A model generated the notes under the pieces. The model did not search any database. It saw only the letters and a list, made by a program, of their open reading frames with translations, and was not told the DNA's origin. From Acidobacteriota bacterium (GTDB lineage: Bacteria > Acidobacteriota > Terriglobia > Bryobacterales > Bryobacteraceae): a stretch of DNA of 57,208 bases. This document shows positions 10,201 through 18,001 of this stretch, piece by piece. Within the stretch, counting starts at the first letter, position 1, and each line of letters starts with the position of its first letter. The stretch spans positions 1-57,208 of the forward strand of contig JAFDVZ010000002.1 in the NCBI GenBank assembly GCA_018268715.1. The letters are read 5' to 3'. Made by a program: the position numbers and the translations under genes.

Positions 10201-10875
10201 ACCCCGCACGACGCGATCGCCGTATGCGAGGGCGGCGCGAAGATCGACCTGCTACTGACCGACGTAGTGATGCCGGAGTTGAGCGGCCCTGAACTCGCCG
10301 CACGCCTGCGCTCGATGCGGCCGGGACTCGAGATTCTGTATATGTCGGGCTATGCCGACACGCGTCTTCGCGGCAATTGCCAGGATTCCGGAGGCCAGGA
10401 TCCCGGCGCCTGCCAGTTGATTGAAAAACCGTTCCAACCCGAAGAATTGGCCCGCCGTGTTCGAAAGATCCTGGGCGACCCCAGGAAGCAGGCGAGGATC
10501 CTGATCGCCGACGACGAACGGTCTCTGCGGGACTTCTTCCGCCACGTGCTGGAGCGCGCCGGCTTCGAGGTGGTGAGCGCCGAGGACGGAAAGAGCGCGG
10601 TCACAGCGGCGCTTTCCAACGAAATCGACCTGGCCGTGGTGGACCTGATCATGCCCGAACAGGACGGCATCGAGACCATCAGCATCCTTCGCAAACGGAA
10701 ACCCCGGCTTCCGATCATCGCGATTTCGGGCTACGTCGGCGGGGAGTTGCTGGCGGCCGCGCAGCACCTGGGCGCCGACGAGATCCTGGCCAAACCGGTG
10801 GAGCCGCAAACGCTGATGGAGACCGTCCGGAAGATGCTGGCCGGCCGCGGCGCGCTCCGCGTAAATCGAATGTAG
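7267..10875 (+). CDS. Hybrid sensor histidine kinase with PAS/GAF sensors and two receiver domains
   Basis: A 1202-residue cytoplasmic-looking hybrid kinase (no transmembrane segment seen). Domain order: PAS (~28-147), GAF (~160-290), PAS (~305-425, with SDWIWEVDAQGRYTYASPR), a short GAF-like region (~430-560), PAS (~575-690, with VWVSDNIETMTGYTPDE), then the kinase core. The phosphorylatable His is H707 in GGVAHDFNNLL. The ATPase has the N box NLVVNARDAM (~815), DTGTGMD and GKGTGLGLS (~887). Two receiver domains follow, with phospho-acceptors D999 (LLTDVVMPE) and D1126 (VVDLIMPE). No DNA-binding output is present, so the end of the phosphorelay is elsewhere or acts through the coupled HDOD protein. 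Confidence 0.93.
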   Translation: MRTDAEIRLCESGAALTELATDTPECEPSYRALFENLNEGVVHGKVLFEATEPYDLEFAGCNRRFSDLTGWGEVAGKRLSQLVANLAEWRSPLLEALGRAASTGLGEQFDFPLPGQNRWFSLSAHGDGKAGFAAVCQDISDRRRIEEALCALLGSEGRGQGEVFFQSLARLLAETLAFDAVLIERLTPDGASSFPVARYADGVFQSGVERSLAGTLRGAVAGGAWPGCSPQARELFPQDEDVAGTKAESSAGARIVGSTGATIGVIVALGRKAFTHPALTETLLRLAAVRAAGEMERAESEHALRHCEQRFRDIVEAASDWIWEVDAQGRYTYASPRVLDLLGYSPEQLTGKTVFDFMPPDEAARVRAEFETMGGGRRPFRTLENLSVHRSGRLVAFESSGTPIIGSDGELVGYRGMARDISRQKRAEINQARQSGVTRVLAESSTLAEAAPRILQILCDGRTDESGMLWRRLARPGALSCAGTWPAAEPSEADTEFAERVRGEARVLRRASEDGEACEIGVPVTFGGEVTGVLHLRWRVPPSDVEEQVESLAAIGILIGQFMERQRAQEDLRRFVSASPTVIYALEAEGDQRRVVWVSDNIETMTGYTPDEALTPGWFESCVHPDDLPRVRGPQRNVTTGPLEYRVRRKDGSVFWVRDEKRAVERDGRRVVVGSWSDVTDRVQLEQQLQRAQRLESIGRLAGGVAHDFNNLLTVINGYAGLLAQAAPDDEQVRSGIEEIAKAGGRAAELTRKLLAFGRKQPPQPKLLELNEQLRGMERMLVRLIGEDVRLTLELDAAPAPVYADASQLEQVVMNLVVNARDAMPFGGVIRLSVRIQGGSPGFQAESPGRRKDGRRWVVITVSDTGTGMDESTKARVFEPFFTTKESGKGTGLGLSTVDGVVAQCGGHIEVDTQPGGGSTFRVFLPMAEGTESQTPAPAVKETARGNESILVVEDQDDVRKFAAAALRSFGYQVRDAATPHDAIAVCEGGAKIDLLLTDVVMPELSGPELAARLRSMRPGLEILYMSGYADTRLRGNCQDSGGQDPGACQLIEKPFQPEELARRVRKILGDPRKQARILIADDERSLRDFFRHVLERAGFEVVSAEDGKSAVTAALSNEIDLAVVDLIMPEQDGIETISILRKRKPRLPIIAISGYVGGELLAAAQHLGADEILAKPVEPQTLMETVRKMLAGRGALRVNRM

Positions 10876-10932
10876 AAATCTTGGCGGACTCTTGCCGGCC
10901 CACTCGCTGTTTCAGCCAGAGAGGGACGAAAG

Positions 10933-11595
10933 ATGACCGACACGAATCGCAACCACCATTCGAGCCATTGCTTTGTCGCTCGCGAGGCCGAGGCGCTGGA
11001 CCAGGTCTTCGCGTTGCGCTACGCCTGTTATCGCCGCAAGGCCTCCATCGAACCACGCGCCGACGAGCGCTTCAGCGATCACTACGACCAGTTGCCGAAC
11101 AGCTTCAGCTTCCTGGTGCGGGCCGACGACGGGAAAGCGCTGGCGACGGTTCGCATCAGCGTCGTGCGGCAGGATCTGGACTGGCGCGAATCCCCGGTCC
11201 AGCACGTTTACGGCGATCATCCGACGTTTCAGGACATCGCCGGCGAGAGCTATGTCGAAGCCAGCCGGCTGTGCTTCGCGCGGCAGGCGCGGCGTGATTC
11301 CTTCGTCCGCCTGGTGGGCCACATGGCGGCGCTCGCCGATTTCTACGAAGTGAAGTGGCTGGTGGCCTGTCCCCGTGTGGAACACGCCGAAACGTATCAG
11401 CGGATGTTCGGATTCCGCCCGCTGGCGGCGCCGCGCAAGTACTTCGGCGTCAGCTTCGAGACGCAGTTGCTGGGCGTCAGGCGAGAGGAACTGCAGGCCT
11501 ACGTCCGCGACGCCCAGCCGATGACAAGCGCGTGGTCGAGCGCGTTGCGGTATCTCGGGACTTCGCTCGCGGCGCCCTTGGCGCAGCCCTGCTGA
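10933..11595 (+). CDS. FeeM/LuxI-like N-acyl amino acid synthase family protein
   Basis: A 220-residue GNAT-fold protein resembling FeeM-type N-acyl amino acid synthases and, more distantly, acyl-homoserine lactone synthases. Visible hallmarks are the early FALRYACYRRK (compare RYxVY in the family), a DHYD motif, a beta-strand with ALATVRISV and the ESYVEASRLCFARQ segment that matches the E-x-S-R core. The predicted reaction is transfer of an acyl group from acyl-ACP or CoA to an amino acid, giving a long-chain N-acyl product that can be a signal or lipid. It starts 57 nt after the hybrid kinase on the same strand, so it may be co-transcribed or controlled by it. Substrate cannot be told from sequence. 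Confidence 0.7.
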   Translation: MTDTNRNHHSSHCFVAREAEALDQVFALRYACYRRKASIEPRADERFSDHYDQLPNSFSFLVRADDGKALATVRISVVRQDLDWRESPVQHVYGDHPTFQDIAGESYVEASRLCFARQARRDSFVRLVGHMAALADFYEVKWLVACPRVEHAETYQRMFGFRPLAAPRKYFGVSFETQLLGVRREELQAYVRDAQPMTSAWSSALRYLGTSLAAPLAQPC

Positions 11596-11645
11596 GCGAA
11601 CGCGGCGGGCAGGCTCGGCGGTCCACGTTACAGTGGAGGAGAACC

Positions 11646-11930
11646 GTGTCGAAGATCCTGCTCGCCGTTGTTTTACTCGCCGGAGGCGTCGACGCAAGCG
11701 CGGCGGGGCGCCTGCACCGCAACAGCGCCGCCCGGCACCAATTCCGACGCGGCCATCCGTGTCCCGCCACGGGACGGCGCGCCGGACCGTGTCCCGGCTA
11801 CGTCATCGATCACATCATTCCGCTTGCCTGCGGCGGGCCGGACCGCCCATCCAATATGCAGTGGCAGACGCGCGAGGAGGCTCGCGCAAAGGACCGTTGG
11901 GAGCGCAAGGGTTGCGGAGGCCGCCGCTAA
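11646..11930 (+). CDS. Small exported HNH endonuclease-like protein
   Basis: A 94-residue protein starting at GTG with a GGAGGA 5 nt upstream. An N-terminal signal sequence (about residues 1-20, LLAVVLLAGGVDASAAG) precedes an HNH fold: CPATG...CPGYVIDHIIPLACGG supplies the first His of the metal-bound finger, and PSNMQWQTREEARAKDRWE completes the N and final H-equivalent positions. Proteins of this shape are widespread and often annotated as HNH nucleases, but secretion to the periplasm suggests a role in extracellular DNA degradation or uptake rather than genome maintenance. Its TAA overlaps the stop of the convergent glycosyltransferase gene. Confidence 0.75.
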   Translation: MSKILLAVVLLAGGVDASAAGRLHRNSAARHQFRRGHPCPATGRRAGPCPGYVIDHIIPLACGGPDRPSNMQWQTREEARAKDRWERKGCGGRR

Positions 11931-13099
11931 GCCCGCTGGCCCACCGCTTCAAGCGCGTCGTCGTAGGCGTGATAGACGCCTTCAAAAACGGCTTCCCAGG
12001 AGCGGCCCAGCGCCGCCTCCCGAGCCCCCAGCCGGAGCCGGCCCAGAAGGTCTGGACTGCCGTGGAGCTCAACGATGCGGGCGGCGAATTCCCGCGGGGA
12101 ATTGGCGACGAATCCGTCCACGCCGTTCCGCACCAGGAACTTCGGGCCGCCGCCGTTCATCACCACGGCTGGGACGCCGGAGGCCTGAGCCTCGCTGACG
12201 ACGTTGCCGTAGGTGTCGGTGAGCGAGGGGAACGCAAAAACGTCCATGGACGCGTAGGCGGCCGCCAGCGGTTCTCCCGTGAGTATCCCGGGCGCGTCGC
12301 AATGCTTCAGATTCTGGCGCAGCCAGTCGCGCTCGGCGCCGTCGCCGACGATGAACATCCGGAAATCGGCGGCGCCGGCGGCTTCGAGCGCCTGCTCGAC
12401 CGCGGCGAGTTCGCGGACGTTCTTTTCGGGCGACAGGCGGCCTACGAATCCGACGACGAAGGCCGCATCCTGGCGCGCGCGGCGGTCGGGACGGTAAAGG
12501 TCGCAATCGATGCCGCGGCGCATCAGGCGCACCGGGAGTCCCGTACCTTCGGCCAACCTGTCCACCAGTTCCTGGTTCGGCGCAAACAGGACCCGCGCCT
12601 TGCGGTAAAACCACATGACCAGCGACAGGGATGTCTGTTCCGCCCAGTTCAGCGTGGATTCGCGGAAGGCTTCGGGCAGCGCGCCCAGCAGTCCGGCCAG
12701 CCGCCGCGCGCCGTATTCGTGGACGTTGGTGTGCCAGGAGGCGGCTAACGGAACGCCGAGATCGTAGGCGAGCAGCGCGCCGAGCAGGCCGACGTGTCCC
12801 GGACCGGTGACGTGCACCAGGTCTGGCGCAAAGGCCTCCAGCCGTTTGCGAACCTCGGCGCGGTGGCGCAGGAAGGCCAGGTCGAAGTGAAGATCGCGCT
12901 CCAGGTCGAGGCGGTAGGGTCCGGTGTCGATCTCAAATGTTTCAAACGGACCTTCGATCCAATGTTTCGTCGTGGGTCCGGGGTGAACGCTGAAAAACGG
13001 CGCGCCGCGGGTCCTTGCGAACCGGGCGAATTCGCGGCTCGTAAGGGCCACCCCGTTGACTTCATGAAAGCTGTCAGTGAAGAAAGCGACGCGTCGCAT
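11927..13099 (-). CDS. GT4-type glycosyltransferase
   Basis: A 390-residue GT-B fold glycosyltransferase of family 4. The N-terminal domain opens with FFTDSFHEVNGVALTSREF, as in lipid-directed mannosyl/glucosyltransferases. The C-terminal domain has VVGFVGRLSPEKNVRELAA (nucleotide-sugar side) and the EX7E-type region DVFAFPSLTDTYGNVVSEAQ. It probably transfers a hexose from an NDP-sugar to a lipid or glycan at the inner membrane. A GTG nine nt upstream (13106-13108) is in frame, but TAGAAT at 13110-13115 would overlap it as a -10, so I prefer the ATG at 13097-13099. It lies 37 nt after the PHP gene, forming a two-gene unit. Confidence 0.88.
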   Translation of the reverse strand: MRRVAFFTDSFHEVNGVALTSREFARFARTRGAPFFSVHPGPTTKHWIEGPFETFEIDTGPYRLDLERDLHFDLAFLRHRAEVRKRLEAFAPDLVHVTGPGHVGLLGALLAYDLGVPLAASWHTNVHEYGARRLAGLLGALPEAFRESTLNWAEQTSLSLVMWFYRKARVLFAPNQELVDRLAEGTGLPVRLMRRGIDCDLYRPDRRARQDAAFVVGFVGRLSPEKNVRELAAVEQALEAAGAADFRMFIVGDGAERDWLRQNLKHCDAPGILTGEPLAAAYASMDVFAFPSLTDTYGNVVSEAQASGVPAVVMNGGGPKFLVRNGVDGFVANSPREFAARIVELHGSPDLLGRLRLGAREAALGRSWEAVFEGVYHAYDDALEAVGQRA

Positions 13100-13136
13100 G
13101 GCCGCCACTATTCTAGTGCGAAAGGGGGTCGGGCGA

Positions 13137-14258
13137 TCAAGAGATCGCCTCCTGGCGGGCGAAGGCGCGGAAAGCCATCCGCAGGCCGGGGTGGCGCAGG
13201 GCGAACAGGCCGGTTTCGAATGCTCGAACCGTCAGGGGGCGGCGCTTCCAGTAGCGGTGCACCGGCAGGTGCTCGCCGTCGTCGGAGATGTAGAACACGC
13301 GATCGCACCAGCGGCCGCCGCGTTCGTGGTCGGCAAGCGCGTCCTGAACGCCGCGCAGCATGCGCACCGGAAGCGGCTCGAAGTAATGCGTCGTGAACAG
13401 CACGTGGCTGGCGCCCTCGCGCATTTCCTCGACGAACTCGGCGAAGGTGCGGGCGTTGGTCAGGTTCAACGTGGCGTTCGGTTCGAGGCCGTGGCGGTCG
13501 CCGCCCGAAATCAGGGGTTTGCCCACCGCCTCCGACAGCGCCATGGTCTCGCGGTTCTCTTTCCAGGGACGAAGGCCGTTCAATTCGACGGCGTGCAGAT
13601 ACGCGCCGTAGCGGAGGCAGAACTGGTGAGCCAGCGCAACGTGTTCACGGTGGCCGATTTCGTTCTCGTCCCAACAGGGATGGTTGAAGACGGCAAGCAC
13701 GGCGGGGTTCGATGTCGCGGCTTCCAGCAATCCGGCGAGTTCGGATTCGACGGGTGAGGCGGTGAAGCGTTCGAATTCCGTCATCACGGCGCGGGCCCGC
13801 TCGGGCGGGAGATTGTGAATACCGAGGTGGAAGAACGTGCCGCGAAAGGGTACGGTCCATTCCACGGAGACGGGCAGGTGGTGGAAGGAATCGAGCACCC
13901 GCAGGGTCATGGCGGCGTCGATCGAATCATGGTCGGTGAGCGAGACGAGCGACGCAAGGCCGAGGCGCTGTTCGATTTCGCCGGATTCCAGTCGCCAGGC
14001 GTCGTGCGCCGAAAGCGGCGGAGTCCAGTAGGCGCGGTTCAGATCGAGGTTTGTCCCGTAGGCTTCCCGGTAGCGGCGTTCGAAACCCGCCACGGCCCAC
14101 CGGACCGGCGCGAGCTTCCCGGTCACTCGATAGATGAACGACAGCGGTTCCCGGGAGTGTTGCGTATGGCTGTGCAGAGATACGCCGGTGCGGAAGCGCC
14201 CGTTGGCGGTCCCGTTGCTCTCGAGATGAATGTTCGCCCGTAAACGGGGACCCTGCAT
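13137..14258 (-). CDS. PHP-domain metal-dependent phosphoesterase
   Basis: A 373-residue protein with the metal-binding motifs of the PHP superfamily: SLHSHTQHS (~28-36), LTDHDSIDA (~107-115), an FNHPCWDENE segment (~190) and ISGGDRHGLEP (~250). These ligands build a three-metal site that hydrolyses phosphoesters. Beyond that the substrate is unknown. Pairing with a GT4 glycosyltransferase immediately downstream suggests glycolipid or glycan metabolism, for example removing a phosphate from a sugar-lipid intermediate; this is inference. The exact start is uncertain, since no Shine-Dalgarno precedes the ATG and the first ~25 residues look non-conserved. Confidence 0.8.
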   Translation of the reverse strand: MQGPRLRANIHLESNGTANGRFRTGVSLHSHTQHSREPLSFIYRVTGKLAPVRWAVAGFERRYREAYGTNLDLNRAYWTPPLSAHDAWRLESGEIEQRLGLASLVSLTDHDSIDAAMTLRVLDSFHHLPVSVEWTVPFRGTFFHLGIHNLPPERARAVMTEFERFTASPVESELAGLLEAATSNPAVLAVFNHPCWDENEIGHREHVALAHQFCLRYGAYLHAVELNGLRPWKENRETMALSEAVGKPLISGGDRHGLEPNATLNLTNARTFAEFVEEMREGASHVLFTTHYFEPLPVRMLRGVQDALADHERGGRWCDRVFYISDDGEHLPVHRYWKRRPLTVRAFETGLFALRHPGLRMAFRAFARQEAIS

Positions 14259-14353
14259 GATATGAGCATGCGGGACGACCGTTTAACGCTTGATATATTA
14301 CAGATGACTGATCGGTGAATCGAACACGTATCCCGTAATATGTTTGGGCCTAA

Positions 14354-15532
14354 CTAGTCGCCGAGCGGGTATACTTCGAGCCGCGTCGTGTCGAACCGGA
14401 TGCGGCGCTTCTCCAGATACGACTGCACGGCCAGCAGCGGCGGGATGATGGAGATGCTCGCCACACCCACGTCGGCGTTGGGCAGCGCGCGCGACTTGCA
14501 GCAGGCCAGGAAATTGCGGACGTGATCGAGCGTGATGTCGCCGGGGATCTGATTCGTAACCGGCTGGGCGTCGCGCCCGGCGGGTCGAAACTCCCACCGG
14601 TTGCGGTTCACGAAGAGACGTCCCTTGTCTCCGAAGAACGTGATTCCATACTCGGCGCCCGCGGTGTTGGACTGGAAGGCCACGGTGAAGCCGTCGTACT
14701 CGAACAGCGCGTTGCAGGTGTCCGGAGCCGTGCGGCCATCCTGGAAGTTGAAGAAAATCCCCCCCGCGAATACGGCCGAGTTACAGGGCTTGTCGCCCAT
14801 GTACATGTGCACGACATCGAGCCAGTGATGGCCGAAGTCGGTCATCTTGCCTCCGTTGAAGTCGAGGAAGGCGCGGAAGTTCAGGTACTGGCCGGGTGAC
14901 CAGTCACGGTACTTCACGCGGCCGAGAAAGCGCACCCAGTCGAGGTTCGACGGCTTTTCCGCGGGCTCGGTGGGCAGGGGGCGCGCGGCGCCGCCATGCC
15001 AGATCGCGTCGATGTGGTTGATCTTGCCGAGGGCGCCCGTGTCGATGAACTTCTGTTTGGGCTCGATATAAATCGGGCCGGAACGTTGTTGCAGGCCGAC
15101 CTGGCAGACGCGGTTGTTCACACGCGCGGCGCGCACCATCTCGGGCGCTTCGTCGCGGGTGCGGCACATGGGCTTTTCGACGTAGACGTCCTTGCCGGCG
15201 GTCATGGCGTCGATGGCGTGATCGTGGTGCCAGTGGTCGGGCGAGCCGATCAGCACGGCGTCCACTTCCTTCAGTTCGAGCAACTGGCGATGGTCCCCGA
15301 AGGTCTTCGTGTTCGGAGCCTTCTGCTGGGCGCGGTCGATGTGCACGGCGTAGACATCGCAAAGGGCGCGCACGTCCACCTCGGCGTTCTTCTGAAACTG
15401 CGTCATCACGTACGTGCCGCGTTCGCCGGTTCCGATAACTCCGAGCCCGATGCGGTCATTCGCTCCGAGAATCCGCGAGTAGGAGAGCGCGGAGACGGCC
15501 GCGGCCCTGGCTGCCTGACGGCGGGTGATCAT
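14354..15532 (-). CDS. Exported Gfo/Idh/MocA family oxidoreductase
   Basis: A ~392-residue NAD(P)-dependent oxidoreductase with an N-terminal Tat-like signal (TRRQAARAAAVSALS). The Rossmann motif is GLGVIGTGERG and the family-defining catalytic stretch is VYVEKPMC. The substrate-binding domain contains DFGHHWLDVVHMY. Such exported members are common in Acidobacteria and Planctomycetes and are thought to act on sugars or inositols, but the substrate is unknown. Two ATGs are possible; I chose the inner one (15530-15532) because AAGGAG is 9 nt upstream of it, whereas the outer ATG is only 3 nt from that site. A 55-bp gap separates it from the next upstream gene on the strand. Confidence 0.9.
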   Translation of the reverse strand: MITRRQAARAAAVSALSYSRILGANDRIGLGVIGTGERGTYVMTQFQKNAEVDVRALCDVYAVHIDRAQQKAPNTKTFGDHRQLLELKEVDAVLIGSPDHWHHDHAIDAMTAGKDVYVEKPMCRTRDEAPEMVRAARVNNRVCQVGLQQRSGPIYIEPKQKFIDTGALGKINHIDAIWHGGAARPLPTEPAEKPSNLDWVRFLGRVKYRDWSPGQYLNFRAFLDFNGGKMTDFGHHWLDVVHMYMGDKPCNSAVFAGGIFFNFQDGRTAPDTCNALFEYDGFTVAFQSNTAGAEYGITFFGDKGRLFVNRNRWEFRPAGRDAQPVTNQIPGDITLDHVRNFLACCKSRALPNADVGVASISIIPPLLAVQSYLEKRRIRFDTTRLEVYPLGD

Positions 15533-15593
15533 GAACATCCACTCCTTCCGGTTTGAGTCGGAGCCATTCTATCAACCGGAAGACAGCGGCGCG

Positions 15594-16460
15594 CTAGGCG
15601 GTTTCCGGGCGGCGGAGCAGGGTCTCGACCACTTGCTTGCCCTTACCGAACAAGCGCGCCGACAACGCCTTGCGCTCCTCGCGCGTGTAAGCGTAGCCGA
15701 GGCGGTGAAGACGCTCCATGGAGCGGCCCACCACCCATGTCCCACTCCAGGCGATGGCGGCTTTCGGAATCAGTCCGCCACCCAGCGGTATCTTCGCGAC
15801 TAACTCGCGCGCGATGGCCCGGAATCCGAACGCGCCGGCGACGATCGAACCGATCTGGCCGCGCTGTTCACGATAACCGACGCCGGCGTCGCTGGCCGCG
15901 GCGATCAGAAACGCCATGCGGATCTGGTTCATGGTGAGAAACGCGGTGTCGGAGGCGAATTCGCCGAGCACCCACGGGAGGCTGAGCAGCGGTACGATGT
16001 CGGGCAACGCGGTGGCCACCGAAAACAGCGCGTTCTCCTTCGCCACCGAGCGTATGGTGCGGTCGATCACGGGCATCCGAAATGGCGGAAAGCGTTTCGC
16101 CAGGCCAAGCGCCAGGTCGAATCGCGCGTCGAGCACCGCAGTCACCATGCGCTCGGGGTGCGCGGCGTCGAAGGTGAAGGCGCGTTCCGGATGCAGCAAT
16201 GACTCATCCCATAACTCGAGATCGAAACTCTCGCGACCGCGCGCGGCGTGGCTAACTCGATAGAGCGCTCGAGCCGCTTGCGCCCGCTTGGCCGCGGTTA
16301 ACTCGGGCGGACAGAGATAGCTCTCCATCAGCCCGTGGCGCGCGGGCGACTCAGCCACCAGCGCGACACGCAACTCGCGCTCCGCCTCGCTCCGGACCTC
16401 GGCGGGATTCAGGTTCCTGATCGCGCGCTTCATCTGACCTAACGACGTGATCATCGACAT
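15594..16460 (-). CDS. DUF697-like membrane protein
   Basis: A 288-residue protein. The C-terminal half resembles the DUF697 membrane module that is often fused to small GTPases: DIVPLLSLPWVLGEF, then NQIRMAFLIAAASDAGVG, then RELVAKIPLGGGLIPKAAIAWSGTWVVG. Here no GTPase domain precedes it; the N-terminal ~100 residues are helical and charged. Function unknown. It lies 6 nt downstream of the PD-(D/E)XK gene on the same strand, so the two are almost certainly one transcript. The start could be M1 or M3; no clear Shine-Dalgarno discriminates. Confidence 0.7.
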   Translation of the reverse strand: MSMITSLGQMKRAIRNLNPAEVRSEAERELRVALVAESPARHGLMESYLCPPELTAAKRAQAARALYRVSHAARGRESFDLELWDESLLHPERAFTFDAAHPERMVTAVLDARFDLALGLAKRFPPFRMPVIDRTIRSVAKENALFSVATALPDIVPLLSLPWVLGEFASDTAFLTMNQIRMAFLIAAASDAGVGYREQRGQIGSIVAGAFGFRAIARELVAKIPLGGGLIPKAAIAWSGTWVVGRSMERLHRLGYAYTREERKALSARLFGKGKQVVETLLRRPETA

Positions 16461-16466
16461 AACGGG

Positions 16467-17972
16467 TCACCCCAATTTCCCGTGGCGAAACATGACTTTC
16501 AACGACTCCCGCCACGATTCGCCCACTCCGATTCGTTGGACCTCAATGTCCTGGCCGAAGTACCGCATCACCGCCTCGTTGGACGGGTGGAACTCGAGGG
16601 CCGGCGCGACCAGCAGCAGGCGCGGCGCCTCGGTTCGTAACTCGACGCCCGGAAAGTAGCCGGCCGCGCCAAACTCTCGCTTTTCGGCGTGCCACTTCAC
16701 GCGCACCCAGTAATCGAGCGCCTGCATGGGCAGGTGAATATCCTCGGAGGCTTTCAACTCGAGCACCGCGAGCCGGCCGCGAACGTCCACCGCCAGCAAG
16801 TCGATGACGCCGCGTTCGCCGGCCGTGAACGTCGGCGCCTGCCCGTATACAGGGCTCGGTTCGAGCGTCGCGTCGATTTCCTGAATAGAGCTTCGCACCT
16901 GCGATTCCAGCCACCCTTCCGGATGCTTCGCATACAACGGGGAGCGCCGATCCGAGACGCGGGGCGACCGGAGACGCCCGATTTCCCGCGCCAGTTCCAC
17001 GATTTCCCCGAGGTTGGACGCCAGCGCGGGGCGGCGCGTTTCGAGTCCCCACATTAACGCCCCTCCATCCAATCGCGCGAACTCGAGACCACGCACGCGG
17101 AGGCTGACGGCGCCGTCGCCGCGATGGACGGTCTCGACGTTCTGCTCCGACCGGATGCGCTCGAACCAGTCGGCGACATCGGCGGAGGAGTCCGGCAGCG
17201 GACGAGTGGCGCGTTCCAACCGGGTGTCGATGTTGCCGTAGTCGGCCAGGTCGACGGGATCCTCGTAACCATCGGCGGTCTGGACGAAGATGGAGCAGCG
17301 GGCGGCGCGGGGATTCAGGCACAGCATCCGCAGACAGGTGGTCCGCTCGCGGCCGGCGGGCAGAAGCACCACCAAGCCTTCGACGGCGACCCGCCGTTCG
17401 CGGGTTCGCAGGTAGTCGAGCCAGATGAGTCCGAAGGTCAGCACGCCGTCGGAGTCAGAATCCGGCCCGGCGCCGATGGCCGCCATTCCGCGAGTTCCCA
17501 GCCGCAAGAAGGCGCGCGGGTAAGTCGGAGAGAGGCTGTGTTCCAGGTCGGGGTCGGTGGATAACTCGACGATGCGCCACTCGGGAAATTGCCTGCTGAG
17601 CGCCCGGCGGAACCGTTCGCGGTAGGTCATGCGGGCGGCCTTGCGCGTCGTCTCGGCGGGCGCCGCGGCGGTGTCGATAAGACTCAGCGTTCCAGCGCGC
17701 TTGCCAAACCGCTCGATGGATAACTCGAGACGCCCCCGCGCCTGCGACAGAATGCCTGTGATTCGCCGGCTGAGATGCCGGCGTTCGTCCCATATCTCGA
17801 TGGTGAGATAGCCGGAGCGCCACTCGAGCGCGTAGTTATCCGGAGTTACCGGGAATGGCGGATCTCCGGGGTCGACAACAACCGGGCACTTACTGGCGGC
17901 GAGAAAACTCTCGATCGCCGCGCGGGCCTGTTCCGGAGAGCTCCGGACGGCCCCTTGGGCGTCTGGTTTCAA
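16467..17972 (-). CDS. Hypothetical protein with PD-(D/E)XK nuclease-like C-terminal domain
   Basis: A 501-residue cytoplasmic protein. In the C-terminal third, GVIDLLAVDVRGRLAVLELKA (about residues 388-405; split as GVIDLL and LAVLELKA) gives the D...ExK triad of the PD-(D/E)XK nuclease fold, and the following MQALDYWVRVKWH supplies the conserved Q/Y helix seen in Holliday-junction-resolvase-like and RecB-like members. The N-terminal 350 residues are not recognised. It may be a DNA-processing protein, but the fold also includes inactive relatives. It is operonic with the DUF697-like gene downstream. Confidence 0.65.
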   Translation of the reverse strand: MKPDAQGAVRSSPEQARAAIESFLAASKCPVVVDPGDPPFPVTPDNYALEWRSGYLTIEIWDERRHLSRRITGILSQARGRLELSIERFGKRAGTLSLIDTAAAPAETTRKAARMTYRERFRRALSRQFPEWRIVELSTDPDLEHSLSPTYPRAFLRLGTRGMAAIGAGPDSDSDGVLTFGLIWLDYLRTRERRVAVEGLVVLLPAGRERTTCLRMLCLNPRAARCSIFVQTADGYEDPVDLADYGNIDTRLERATRPLPDSSADVADWFERIRSEQNVETVHRGDGAVSLRVRGLEFARLDGGALMWGLETRRPALASNLGEIVELAREIGRLRSPRVSDRRSPLYAKHPEGWLESQVRSSIQEIDATLEPSPVYGQAPTFTAGERGVIDLLAVDVRGRLAVLELKASEDIHLPMQALDYWVRVKWHAEKREFGAAGYFPGVELRTEAPRLLLVAPALEFHPSNEAVMRYFGQDIEVQRIGVGESWRESLKVMFRHGKLG

Positions 17973-18001
17973 CAGCTCCCATTATGGCGCAACCGGCGCG
18001 A

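Noticed and set aside
14295-14341. Inverted repeat ATATTAC / GTAATAT between the oxidoreductase and PHP genes
   Set aside because: Arms of only 7 bp, 33 bp apart, in an AT-rich spacer; could be an operator but too weak to call.
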